A DNA stretch of 64,000 nucleotides from APNM01 sp040361335 (lineage in GTDB: Bacteria; Pseudomonadota; Gammaproteobacteria; Nevskiales; Salinisphaeraceae). The position numbers and the translations under genes are program-made. How positions within the stretch are numbered: the stretch's first letter is position 1; every line of letters begins with the position of its first letter. The stretch lies in the NCBI RefSeq assembly GCF_040361335.1, contig NZ_APNM01000003.1, positions 62,001 to 126,000 on the forward strand, read 5' to 3'. Below are positions 19,131-28,353 of the stretch, piece after piece. The notes below the pieces were generated by a model that worked only from the letters and a program-made list of their open reading frames with translations, made no database searches and was not told the origin of the DNA.

Positions 19131-21843
19131 ATGCTCCATCATTCCCTCGCACCACGTCATGCGGCGATCGCGTGTCTACGGGCCCGCCGTATCCGGTGGC
19201 TCCTGGTGCTGGTTTCGCTATGCGCCGCCGCCGGCCATCTTCAGGCCCGGGACGGACCGCCCGTCGAATATGCGTTCGATATCCCGAGCCAGTCGCTGCT
19301 CTCGGCGTTGGGGGAGTTCACCGCGGTGACCGGTATCTCGGTCATGCACTCCGGCAACGGCGCCCTGAGCGCGCGCGCCGGCGGTGCGCGGCGAGATGAC
19401 GGCCGATGCCGCCCTGGCGCGGCTGCTGGCGGGCAGCGGCTTGCGTTTCGAGTACCAGGATGCCCGTACGGTCCTGCTGGTGGCGGACCGCGCCGCGGGT
19501 GCCGCGGGCGGCGCCGCCGGCGCGGCCACGGAGCTGGGCCCGATCCGGGTCATGGCGCCCGTCGGAAGCTGGGTCTACGAGACGCCCCGCTCGGTGGCCG
19601 TGGTGACCCCGGAGGAGATCGACCGGCGGCCGCCGCGCCACCCCGCCGAGATGCTGGAGGAGGAGGCCGGTGTCTACAGCATGTTCAGCGAACAGGACCC
19701 GGCATTGTCGGTGAACATACGCGGCATGCAGGACTATGGCCGGGTCAACATGATGATCGACGGGGCGCGGCAAAACTTCCAGGTGAGCGGCCACCAGCAG
19801 CGTAACGGCCAGATGTACATCGACCCGGAGCTGCTGGCCGCGGTCGAGATCGAGAAGGGGCCCGGCGCCGGAGTGCACGGTGCCGGCGCGATCGGCGGCA
19901 CCGCCAACTTCCGCACCATCGAGCCGCGCGATATCCTGCTGCCGGGCCGCGACCGGGGCGTGCGGGCGCGGGCGACCACCGGACTCGGCGAGTACGCCAA
20001 CGGCACGGACTTCATCGGCAGCCTCGCCGCCGCGTACCGCGACGAGACCGTGGATGTCCTGCTGGCGCACAGCCAGCAGCATCTCGACGAATACGAGCCC
20101 GGCACGGAGGGATCCCTGGGCACGGACCGGCGGGTCGGCGATTCCGACCGCCACAAACATTCGGTCGTGCGGGAATCCGGCCGCACCTCGCGTTCCACGC
20201 TGGCCAAGGCGGGGCTCATGCTCACCGGCGACCAGCGCGTCGGGGTCAGCTTTCTGGACACCGATGTGGCATACGACGCCAGCAGCACGACCGCGGACGA
20301 GTTCGCCCAGAACGACGGGCCGCTTTATCAGAAGCGGGGCGAGGACGACGTGACCTCGCGTACCTATGCTCTGGATTATGACTACGGCCCGCGCGGGCCG
20401 TGGGTCGACCTCGAGGCCAAGCTCTACTATGTGACCACCCGTCTGGATCAGAGGCGCCGGGCGCAGGAGTCCGACCAGGTGCCCGACGGCATGTGCGCCG
20501 ACTGGTATGCCACCTACGATCCCATACCGGATTGGGTCTCCCGTTTCTGCACGCCCGCGTACGCGGCCCGCTATCGAACCGACACCTGGGGCCTGCAAGT
20601 CCGCAACATATCCCGGCTCGTGGAAACGCACCGCCACGCCCTGAGCGCGGACTACGGCATCGAGGCCTACACCGACGAGACCGATCCCGAGGCGACGCTG
20701 GCCGACCCGACTCTGACCTTCGAGAGCAGCCCCATCGGCGGCCTCACCACCGCCACGCCCGCGGGCGAGCGCGACTCGGTCAGCGTCTTCACGGCATTGG
20801 GGTACGACTATGCCGGCGTCATCGAGGTCGACATCGGCCTGCGCTACGACCACTACAACCTTCGGGGACACACCGGCTTCCGGGCGCGCAACGACTCGAC
20901 CGGCTTCACCGAGGAGTACGACTACGACATCGACCGCACCTTCAATCGCGTCTCGCCGACCTTGTCCGTGGCGGTCCGGGCCAACGACTGGCTGCAGCCT
21001 TACATCCGCTGGGGCCGCGCCTGGCGGATGCCGGCCATCACGGAGACGTTGATCACGGGTGCCCATGTCGGCGACGCGCGGTCGCGCACCCTACCCAACC
21101 CGGAGCTTGAACCGGAGCGCTCCGAGACCTGGGAGGCGGGGTTCAATATCGGGGCCGAACGGTTATTCACCGACCGCGATGTTCTGCACATCAAATTCAG
21201 CTATTTCGATACCCGCATCGAGGATTTCATCTACATGTCGTTCGGCAAGAACGCACCTCATCAGTCTATGGCCAACGATTTCCAGATGGCCTACGACAAT
21301 TCCGTGAACGAGGCACGTTTCCGCGGAACCGAGTTGAATCTCGACTACGATGCCGGTGCTTGGTACGCCGGACTGAACTATACGAATATGGTCGACGACA
21401 ACAAGGGCGATCTCTGTTCCAGACCGTGGTACCTCGGCTATGAGCTCGACACCAACTTCCAGCCTGCGAACGATCCCTGGGCGAACTGTGCCGTCTTCGG
21501 CGCAGCGGAATATCCGCCCCCCGACAAACTCAATATCCATGCCGGCGTGCGGCTTCTCGATCGCGCTCTGGATATCGGTGTCAAGGTGCGTCATGCCGAG
21601 GGCTTCAACGAAAGTGTGGGAAGATCGGGTGCGAAGGGCGAGGAATATGCCTATCCGCCCGTCTGGGACGAATACACGGTGTGGGATTGGTACGGCCGCT
21701 ATCGCCATGACGAGCACCTGAGCTTGCGCCTGACCGTGGATAATGTCTTCGATCGCGCCTACCTGGTGAACTACGGTGACCCCCTGACCGTCACGCTCGG
21801 ACGCGGCCGGACGGTGCAGGGCAGCGTGGAACTCCGATTCTAG
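19131..21843 (+). CDS. hasR: HasR-type TonB-dependent heme receptor, frame interrupted in STN domain
   Basis: An outer-membrane receptor for heme and heme-loaded hemophore. The start ATG 19131 gives a signal peptide (WLLVLVSLCAAAGHLQA) and the first half of a secretin/TonB N-terminal (STN) domain. Near 19365-19383 the frame must shift by one base, after which GEMTADAALARLLAGSGL continues the same domain. The plug (PEEIDRRPPRHPAEMLEEE, VNIRGMQDYGRVNMMIDG) and barrel follow, with NPELEPERSETWEAG and a final F (GSVELRF). About 903 residues would result if restored. Deleting one G at 19377-19381, or adding one GC unit in the adjacent (GC)5, repairs it. Sequencing error, pseudogene or phase variation are all possible. 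Confidence 0.82.
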
Positions 21844-22087
21844 GGGGCGCCGAAAAGGCGGTTCCCCTGATGCGGGACAGGGATGTCCCGTCGTCGGCCA
21901 AGCGCATCAGTGCTCGGCCGGCCGATACCGAGGCCGGACCTGCGCCGGGCTCGGCGTGCCGAAGAGAGACAGGATGGTCCTTCTCGGCATTGCCTCGGGA
22001 TTTCCGCCATCGGCGGAATGGGACGGCCCCGGCCACAGGTCGAGGCCAGGCACGAGAAACGTGGCAAGAAGCCAAGGAGGCTGAATC

Positions 22088-22840
22088 ATGGCCATTAGCA
22101 TCACTCACGACAAGGCGACCAACACCGGCGGGGATGATTACCTGACCTGGTGGGAGAACGAGTTCGACAGCGGCAACCACCCGAGCAATACCGGCGGTTT
22201 CTATCCCGGTACCCTCTCGGGCGAGCAGTACGCCATGTCGAGCGGCGCCCAGGGCTCGACCGCCGGCTTTATCGCCTCCGGCGACCTGGATTACACCCTG
22301 TTCTCGGTACCTACCCACACGGTATACGGTGACCTCGACGACATCGAGTTCGGCGATCAGATCGTGGGCGGCAGCAGCACGGCGTACTCGTTCGATACCG
22401 GGCCGGAACTGAGCATCGACGGCCTGGACCTGAGCTCCGGCGCGGTGGCCGACAACCAGATCCACGAGATCGTCTACGGCCTGATGCAGGGCGACGCCAC
22501 CGAGCTGGAGAACTTCCTCAACACCGAGAACCTCGACATCGACGGCAGCTCGGGCGACGACGTCCTGAACGGTTACGCCGGTGACGACACGCTGACCGGC
22601 AACAACGGTGACGATACCTTCCTGTTCGATCTCTTCGGTAGCGCCACGGGCTTCGGCGACGACACCGTCACCGATTACGAGATCGGCGACGACGAGATCG
22701 ATATCTCGGCGTTCGACAGCTATACCGACACCGTGGTCGGCAGTGACCTGGAACTGGAGGTGTTCGATGCGTCCTCCAACTCCATGGGCACGATCACGCT
22801 GACGGGTATCACCGACGTGAACGACGTGACCTTCGCCTGA
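22088..22840 (+). CDS. hasA: HasA hemophore with C-terminal RTX / type I secretion region
   Basis: A secreted heme-capturing protein of 250 residues with no Sec signal. Residues 1-145 follow the Serratia HasA sequence (GGFYPGTLSGEQYAMSS, LDYTLFSVPTHTVYGDLD, IHEIVYGLMQGDATELENFLN). The expected heme ligands H31 and Y69 and the supporting H77 are in place. Residues 153-181 hold three RTX-type nonapeptides (GSSGDDVLN, GYAGDDTLT, GNNGDDTFL), and 182-250 is an acidic tail resembling serralysin secretion ends. Classical HasA (about 188 residues) lacks both. AAGGAGG lies six bases before the ATG, the strongest SD in the operon. Confidence 0.9.
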   Translation: MAISITHDKATNTGGDDYLTWWENEFDSGNHPSNTGGFYPGTLSGEQYAMSSGAQGSTAGFIASGDLDYTLFSVPTHTVYGDLDDIEFGDQIVGGSSTAYSFDTGPELSIDGLDLSSGAVADNQIHEIVYGLMQGDATELENFLNTENLDIDGSSGDDVLNGYAGDDTLTGNNGDDTFLFDLFGSATGFGDDTVTDYEIGDDEIDISAFDSYTDTVVGSDLELEVFDASSNSMGTITLTGITDVNDVTFA

Positions 22841-22871
22841 CGCCACGGGAATCCCCCCATGGCGGGACGGT

Positions 22872-22911
22872 GCCGCCGCGGCTCCGGGTCGAGAGCCGGG
22901 GCCGCGGCGGC
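22872..22911 (+). promoter_or_regulatory. Intercistronic stem-loop between hasA and hasD
   Basis: An 11 bp perfect stem (22872-22882 with 22901-22911), extended by about five more pairs, around an eight-base loop. It lies 31 bases after the hasA stop and 73 before hasD. It probably makes hasA mRNA more abundant than the transporter message, as attenuation does between hlyA and hlyB. A second, 8 bp hairpin is at 22932-22959. Confidence 0.6.
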
Positions 22912-22984
22912 GCTCGTGCGACATCCCGTGCCGTGCCGCCGGCGCCACCGCGCGGCACGTCGGGACGGCTCCCGGAGGTGTGCC

Positions 22985-24721
22985 ATGACGGCGTCCGACC
23001 AATCCCGTCCGTCCGACGAGATACGGGCCACCCTGGCCGGCTTCCGGCGCGGCCTGATCGATATCGGTGTCTTCTCGGCGGTGATCAACCTGCTGATGCT
23101 GGCGCCGGCCCTGTACATGCTGCAGGTCTACGATCGCGTGATCGCGTCCGGCAATGCCATGACGCTCCTGATGCTGACGCTGATGGTGCTGGGCGCTTAC
23201 GCGCTGCTGGGACTCCTGGAGTGGATCCGGAGTTACGTGGTGATCCGTCTCGGGGCACAAATGGATATGCGCCTGAATCGACGGGTCTTCGACGCCGCCT
23301 TCGACAGCAACCTGAACAGCGGCCGCACCAGCGCGGCCCAGGCATTGAACGACCTGACCGCCCTGCGCCAGTTCGCGACCGGCAACGCCCTGTTCGCGTT
23401 CTTCGACGCGCCCTGGTTTCCCGTGTACCTGCTGGTCATCACGCTGCTGCATCCCTGGTTGGGGGCGCTGGCGCTGGCGGGCGCGACACTGCTGCTGGCG
23501 CTGGCGTGGCTCAACCAGCGACGGTCGTCGCCGCTGTTGCAGGAGGCGAGCGATCTCTCGGCCCGATCGGCGCGCGGGGCGTCCGCCAATCTCCGCAACA
23601 CCGGCGCCATCGAGGCCATGGGCATGCTGCCGGCCCTGCGCGACCGTTGGGCGGCGCAGCACAGCGAATTCCTGTCCCGTCAGAACCTGGCGAGCGAGCG
23701 CACGGCGGTCGTCGCCGCCTGGTCGCGCGCCCTGCGGCTGGCGCTGCAGTCCCTGGTGCTGGGTCTGGGGGCCTGGCTCGCCATCGACGGCGTGATCACG
23801 CCCGGCATGATGATCGCCGCCTCCATCCTGGTGGGACGCGTGCTGGGGCCGATCGACCAGGTCATCGGCGTCTGGCGCCAGTGGACCTCGGCGCGCCAGT
23901 CCTACCGCCGTTTGCGGGGGCTGCTGCAGGACTATCCGCCCAGGCCGGCCCGGATGCCCTTGCCGGCCCCCGCGGGTGCCCTGTCCGTGAAGCGGGTGGT
24001 GGCGGTGCCGCCGGGCGGTCGCGCGCGCGTGCTCGACGGTGTGAGCTTCGAGCTGGCGCCGGGGGAGACCCTGGGCGTGGTCGGACCGTCGGGGTCGGGC
24101 AAATCCAGCCTGGCGCGGCTGCTGGTGGGGGCCTGGCATCCCCGGTCCGGCGAGGTCCGCCTGGACGGCGCCGATCTCCGCGACTGGGATCGGGCCGCGC
24201 TCGGTCCCTTCATCGGTTATCTGCCGCAGGACGTCCAGCTCTTCGCCGGCAGCATCGCCGACAATATCGCCCGTTTCGGCGAGGTCGTGCCGGACCGGGT
24301 CGTGGCCGCCGCCGAGATGGCCGGCGTGCACGAACTCATCCTGCGCCAGCCCCAGGGATACGACACGCAACTGGGGCAGGGCGGCGACGGCCTGTCGGGC
24401 GGCCAGAAGCAGCGCATCGCATTGGCCCGCGCGCTGCACGGTCTGCCGGCGCTGATCGTGCTGGACGAACCCAACGCGAACCTGGACGAGGCGGGTGAGC
24501 GTGCCCTGCTGGCGGCGATGGCGACGCTGCGGGAGCGGCGCCGGACGCTGGTCGTCGTCAGCCACAAGCCCGGAATCGTGAAAAGCACGGACAAGCTGCT
24601 GGTGTTGCATGAGGGACGGGCCCGGGCCTTCGGCGCCACCGCCGACATACTCGGCGGCGGCGCCGACGGGCGCCGCGCGGATCGCCGGCCGGATGCCGCG
24701 GATATCGGGGGTGGCCGGTGA
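22985..24721 (+). CDS. hasD: Type I secretion ABC transporter (HasD/PrtD family)
   Basis: The inner-membrane ATPase of the hemophore exporter, 578 residues. An N-terminal six-helix region (about 25-300) is followed by the nucleotide-binding domain: Walker A GPSGSGKSS (367-375), signature LSGGQ (470-474), Walker B LIVLDEP (about 490-496) and the H-loop VSHKPG. There is no C39 peptidase domain, consistent with an uncleaved C-terminal signal. ATG 22985 has GGAGG six bases upstream. It overlaps the next gene by GTGA. Confidence 0.93.
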   Translation: MTASDQSRPSDEIRATLAGFRRGLIDIGVFSAVINLLMLAPALYMLQVYDRVIASGNAMTLLMLTLMVLGAYALLGLLEWIRSYVVIRLGAQMDMRLNRRVFDAAFDSNLNSGRTSAAQALNDLTALRQFATGNALFAFFDAPWFPVYLLVITLLHPWLGALALAGATLLLALAWLNQRRSSPLLQEASDLSARSARGASANLRNTGAIEAMGMLPALRDRWAAQHSEFLSRQNLASERTAVVAAWSRALRLALQSLVLGLGAWLAIDGVITPGMMIAASILVGRVLGPIDQVIGVWRQWTSARQSYRRLRGLLQDYPPRPARMPLPAPAGALSVKRVVAVPPGGRARVLDGVSFELAPGETLGVVGPSGSGKSSLARLLVGAWHPRSGEVRLDGADLRDWDRAALGPFIGYLPQDVQLFAGSIADNIARFGEVVPDRVVAAAEMAGVHELILRQPQGYDTQLGQGGDGLSGGQKQRIALARALHGLPALIVLDEPNANLDEAGERALLAAMATLRERRRTLVVVSHKPGIVKSTDKLLVLHEGRARAFGATADILGGGADGRRADRRPDAADIGGGR

Positions 24722-26031
24722 CCGCGCCGCAGCGGCCGGCCGTTCCGCCGGAGATGGACGAACGGCGCCATGCGCGCCTGGGTCTGGTCATCGTCCTGGT
24801 CGGCTTCGCGGGGTTCCTGGCATGGGCCGGGCTGGCGCCGCTCGATCAGGGCGTGGCGGTGCCGGCCAAGGTCATGGTCGCCGGCAACCGCAAGGCGGTG
24901 CAGCCTCCGGAGGGCGGCCGCATCGAGCGCATCCTGGTGCGCGAGGGCGACGCGGTCGCGGCCGGCGAGGTGCTGATAGAGATGGAGCGGGATGCCCTGC
25001 GGGCCGAGGCGGACGGCCTCCGCGTCCAATGGTTGGGTGCCATGGCCACCGCGGCGCGACTGCGGGCCGAGAGCGCGGGCGAGACCCGGATCGAATTCCC
25101 GGCGGCGCTGCGCGACAGCGACGATCCCCGAGTGCCGATGATGCTGGCGTTGCAGCGCCAGCTCCTGGACAAGCGTCGGCGGGCGCTCGAAGCCGAGATC
25201 GAGGGCATCCGGGAGAGCATCGCCGGCAACCGGGCGAGGCTGTCGGGGATCGCGGCGGCACGCGCCAGCAAGTCCCGCCAGCACGAGTTGCTGGAAGAGC
25301 AACTAGAGGGGCTGGCGGGGTTGGTCGCGGAAGGATATGTCGCCCGCAACCGTTTCCTGGAGCGTCAACGCGAGCGCCAGCGCCTGGCCGGCGAACTAGC
25401 CGAGGATCGCGCCCGGGCGACGGGGATCCGGCGCACCATCGGCGAGCTGGAGGCGCGTGTCCGACAGCGGCGGGAAAGTCATCACCGCGAGGTCCGGGAC
25501 CGCCTGGCCGAGGTGAGCGTGCGCGTCGACGAGCTGCGCGCGCGCCTGGACGGTCTGGAGTCGCGGCTGTCCCGCGGCCGTGTGCGGGCACCGGCCACCG
25601 GGCGTGTCGTGGGCATGCGGGTATTCACCGAGGGCGGGGTGGTCGAGGCCGGCGAGACCCTGATGGAGATCGTACCGCAGGGACGGCCGCTGCTCGTGGA
25701 GGGCCGGGCGCCCGTGTCGTTGGCCGACAAGCTGGAGCCGGGCCTGCCGGTGGCATTGCTGTTCACCGCCTTCGAACTCAGCGACACGCCGCGTCTCGCC
25801 GGCGAAGTCACGCAGGTATCGGCCGACCGGCTGGTGGACGAGCGCACGGGCGAGCCCTATTACAGCATCCGGGTACGGGTCGCGCCCGGCGAAATGGCAA
25901 GGCTGCGGGGACGCCGGATCCGGCCCGGGATGCCGGTCGAGGCGTTCGTGCGCACCGGCGAGCGGTCCCTGTTGAATTATCTGTTCAAACCCCTGCTGGA
26001 CCGCATGCACCCGGTCCTGGCCGACGGATGA
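24718..26031 (+). CDS. hasE: Type I secretion membrane fusion protein (HasE/PrtE, HlyD family)
   Basis: The periplasmic adaptor of the exporter, 437 residues. One transmembrane helix (about 20-40), a biotinyl-lipoyl-like segment (VQPPEGGRIERILVREGD), a long coiled coil (about 145-290) rich in Arg and Glu, and the C-terminal beta-barrel portion RVRAPATGRVVGMRVFTEGG are visible. The start codon is GTG, overlapping the hasD stop; the stop overlaps the next ATG. Confidence 0.93.
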   Translation: MTAPQRPAVPPEMDERRHARLGLVIVLVGFAGFLAWAGLAPLDQGVAVPAKVMVAGNRKAVQPPEGGRIERILVREGDAVAAGEVLIEMERDALRAEADGLRVQWLGAMATAARLRAESAGETRIEFPAALRDSDDPRVPMMLALQRQLLDKRRRALEAEIEGIRESIAGNRARLSGIAAARASKSRQHELLEEQLEGLAGLVAEGYVARNRFLERQRERQRLAGELAEDRARATGIRRTIGELEARVRQRRESHHREVRDRLAEVSVRVDELRARLDGLESRLSRGRVRAPATGRVVGMRVFTEGGVVEAGETLMEIVPQGRPLLVEGRAPVSLADKLEPGLPVALLFTAFELSDTPRLAGEVTQVSADRLVDERTGEPYYSIRVRVAPGEMARLRGRRIRPGMPVEAFVRTGERSLLNYLFKPLLDRMHPVLADG

Positions 26032-27398
26032 GCGGAACCCGCCGGTCATGGCGGCGGGGCCGGACCGCGGTGCTGGCGGGTTGCCTGGCGGCGTGTCTGT
26101 CCCCGGCCGGCCATGCGGTCGGGTTGCGGGACGCCTATGTCCTGGCGCTGGAAAACGATCCCGCGTTCCGGGCGGCCATCGCCGCGCGCGCGGCCGGACG
26201 CGAGCACCGCGCGATCGGCCGGGCCGCGCTGCTGCCCAGTCTCTCCTACAGCTACGGCACCGCCCGCAACGCCTCCGAGGTCACCCGGCTCACCGCGACC
26301 GACGAAGCGACGCTGGAACGGGATTACCGCAGTCATGCCTCCGTGCTGAGACTCGAGCAGCCGCTGTTCGATTACGCGGCCTGGGCGACCTATCGCGAGG
26401 GTGTCGCCAAGTCCCTGCTGGCGGACGCCCGCTTCCGCGAAGAGAGCCAAGCGTTGATGGTGCGATTGTTCGAGGCCTACAGCGACACCCTGCTGGCCCG
26501 GGAGCGGGAGCGCCTGGCGGCGGCCCGGCGGCGCGCCTACGCCGGCCGGTTGGAGGCCAATCGCCGGTTGTTCGACGCCGGCGAGGGTACGCGCACGGCG
26601 ATCCTGGAGACCCGGGCCCGGCTGGAGACCGCGTCGGCGCGGCTGATCGAGGCCCGCGAGGCCACCGCCGACGCCCTCGGCGAGCTGCGGGCCATCGTGG
26701 GGCGGCCCCTGCGCGCGGACGACCTGCGGCCATTGCGCGAGGAAGCGGCCATGCCGCCCCTGAAACCGGACAATTTCGCCGACTGGCGTGAGCGGGCGCT
26801 GGCCGCCAATCCGGATCTGGCCGTGCGGCGCCGCGAGGTCGAGGTCGCCGACGGCGGCGTGGCCCGCGCCCGCGCCGGCCACCTGCCCTCGGTCTCGCTC
26901 TATCTCAGCTCGCGGGAAACGGAATCGGATACGGAGAGCAGTTACGACCGCGTGTACGATACCGATACCGTGGGTCTCCAGGTCAGCCTGCCCCTGTTCG
27001 CCGGCGGCGGCACCAGCGCCCGGCGCCGGCAGGCCATCGCCGAACGCGGGCGTCTCCGGCACGAGCTGGACGCGACGCGCGTCCGGGTGATCGAGGACCT
27101 GCGGCGCGAGTTCGATCGCATCGCCGGTGCGCGCGCCAGGATACGCGCCTACCGGGCGGCGGCGGATGCGGCGCGGGCGTTGGTGACCGCCACGCAGAAA
27201 AGCGTCGCGGGCGGCGAGCGGATCAACCCCGACGTGCTGGACGCCGAACAGCGACGCTACGCCGCCGCCCGGGATCTGGCCGGCGCGCGTCACGACTACC
27301 TGCGCGCCTGGGTCGCACTCCATCGGCTCGCCGGCGATCTGGGTGCCGACGAACTGCGGGTGGTGGCGGCCTGTTTCGGCGGGGACACGGCACCCTGA
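26028..27398 (+). CDS. hasF: TolC-family outer membrane channel of the hemophore exporter
   Basis: The outer-membrane exit duct, 456 residues with a signal peptide (TAVLAGCLAACLSPAGHA). The two OEP repeats show the usual landmarks LRDAYVLALENDPAFRAA, LSYSYGTARN, EQPLFDY, VSLPLFAGGGTSARR and a helix ending with NPDVLDAEQRRYAA. ATGA overlap with hasE. In Serratia the partner is encoded elsewhere, so a dedicated channel in the operon makes this a self-contained secretion system. Confidence 0.9.
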   Translation: MSGTRRSWRRGRTAVLAGCLAACLSPAGHAVGLRDAYVLALENDPAFRAAIAARAAGREHRAIGRAALLPSLSYSYGTARNASEVTRLTATDEATLERDYRSHASVLRLEQPLFDYAAWATYREGVAKSLLADARFREESQALMVRLFEAYSDTLLARERERLAAARRRAYAGRLEANRRLFDAGEGTRTAILETRARLETASARLIEAREATADALGELRAIVGRPLRADDLRPLREEAAMPPLKPDNFADWRERALAANPDLAVRRREVEVADGGVARARAGHLPSVSLYLSSRETESDTESSYDRVYDTDTVGLQVSLPLFAGGGTSARRRQAIAERGRLRHELDATRVRVIEDLRREFDRIAGARARIRAYRAAADAARALVTATQKSVAGGERINPDVLDAEQRRYAAARDLAGARHDYLRAWVALHRLAGDLGADELRVVAACFGGDTAP

Positions 27399-27475
27399 AG
27401 CGGGCACGGCGCCGGTTTTGAGGCATGTGGTCCTCTCGACCGTTATCAGGGTATGGTCCGAGGGGAGAACCTTTC

Positions 27476-28105
27476 ATGGCAGTCGTAACCGATTTTCCGT
27501 CCATAGCCTTGTCCCGCGAACTGAAAGAACATACCGCCCAGGCGCACGAGAGCCTGGATCAGCGCATCATGGCGTTGCGCCCCTTTGCCGACGAGCGGCG
27601 ATACGTCCGTTTCCTGCGGATGCAGTTGCGACTGCATCATGCGACCGCCGCCCTCTACGGGGAACCCGGTCTGCTCGCGTGGCTGCCCTGCCTGGCGGAC
27701 GGCAACCGCCTCGAGGCCGTGGTCGCCGATTGCGCCGATTTCAACGTGAGCGAGGCGGAGTACCGTCGGGACCGGGCCGCCGCCAGGACCGTGCGCATCC
27801 CGACCACGCCCGCCGCGCTCGGCTGGTTGTATGTCCAGGAGGGATCCCGCCTCGGCGCCGCCGTCCTGCGCAGGCAGGTCCGCCGCGAACTGGGCCTGTC
27901 CGATGTGTTCGGGGCGCGTCACCTGGCGGGGCCCGCCGACGGCCGCGCCCGCCACTGGCAGCGCTTCCGCGAGGCATTGGACGCCATCGACCTCACCATC
28001 GGCGAGCGCGGCATGGCCGCCGAGGGGGCCGCCGCGGCCTTCGCCTTCGTGCGCGAGTCGGTCGAGGAACTGCTCGCCGACGGCCGGGCCGTCGACACGG
28101 CCTGA
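27476..28105 (+). CDS. hemO: Biliverdin-producing heme oxygenase
   Basis: A cytoplasmic enzyme that opens imported heme to biliverdin, CO and iron. The 209-residue protein has the all-helical HemO/PigA-like pattern: proximal histidine H24 in TAQAHESLD and the distal-helix segment LYVQEGSRLGAAVL (usual form GSxLGG). The start ATG 27476 has AGGGGAG eight bases upstream. It is last in the heme operon, 77 bases after the TolC-like gene, which gives the pathway its iron-release step. A dedicated TonB (hasB) is not present. Confidence 0.9.
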   Translation: MAVVTDFPSIALSRELKEHTAQAHESLDQRIMALRPFADERRYVRFLRMQLRLHHATAALYGEPGLLAWLPCLADGNRLEAVVADCADFNVSEAEYRRDRAAARTVRIPTTPAALGWLYVQEGSRLGAAVLRRQVRRELGLSDVFGARHLAGPADGRARHWQRFREALDAIDLTIGERGMAAEGAAAAFAFVRESVEELLADGRAVDTA

Positions 28106-28121
28106 CAGCGTTTCCGGTGCT

Positions 28122-28151
28122 CCGGCCGGCCGCGATCGTTCGGCCGGCCGG
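28122..28151 (+). terminator. Hairpin at the end of the heme operon
   Basis: A perfect 11 bp stem (28122-28132 with 28141-28151) with an eight-base loop, 16 bases after the heme oxygenase stop, without a T-run. The rest of the 248-base gap to ribD has a possible -10, TACACT, at 28231 but no clear -35 and no FMN riboswitch pattern. Confidence 0.5.
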
Positions 28152-28353
28152 GGCCGCAAGGCGTTTTCCGGGAGCGCCCGGCACCGGCACCGCCGGGCGG
28201 TCGTGCTGCCGGTCGGGCCGGCACAGGGCGTACACTATGTCGCCATGACGACCGGCGGACGCCGCAACCCCGACCCCAGGCAAGCCGACCGTGGTCCGGA
28301 CTGCGGGCGCGCGCTCGCGTGTGCGGCGTTCGCGTGGCGGCTGGATGCCGATC

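Noticed and set aside
19384..21843. hasR as an intact gene starting near 19381-19384
   Set aside because: This start would remove the signal peptide and half of the STN domain, both of which are present just upstream in the other frame. A frame break in one gene explains both pieces better.
28231..28353. FMN riboswitch before ribD, and a 39-codon frame at 28245-28364
   Set aside because: None of the conserved FMN-aptamer segments can be placed. The short frame has no SD and overlaps ribD in another frame.
17365..28353. Prophage or integrative element carrying the heme operon
   Set aside because: No integrase, recombinase, tRNA target or direct repeats are seen at either junction, so only an insertion relative to the usual gene order can be stated.
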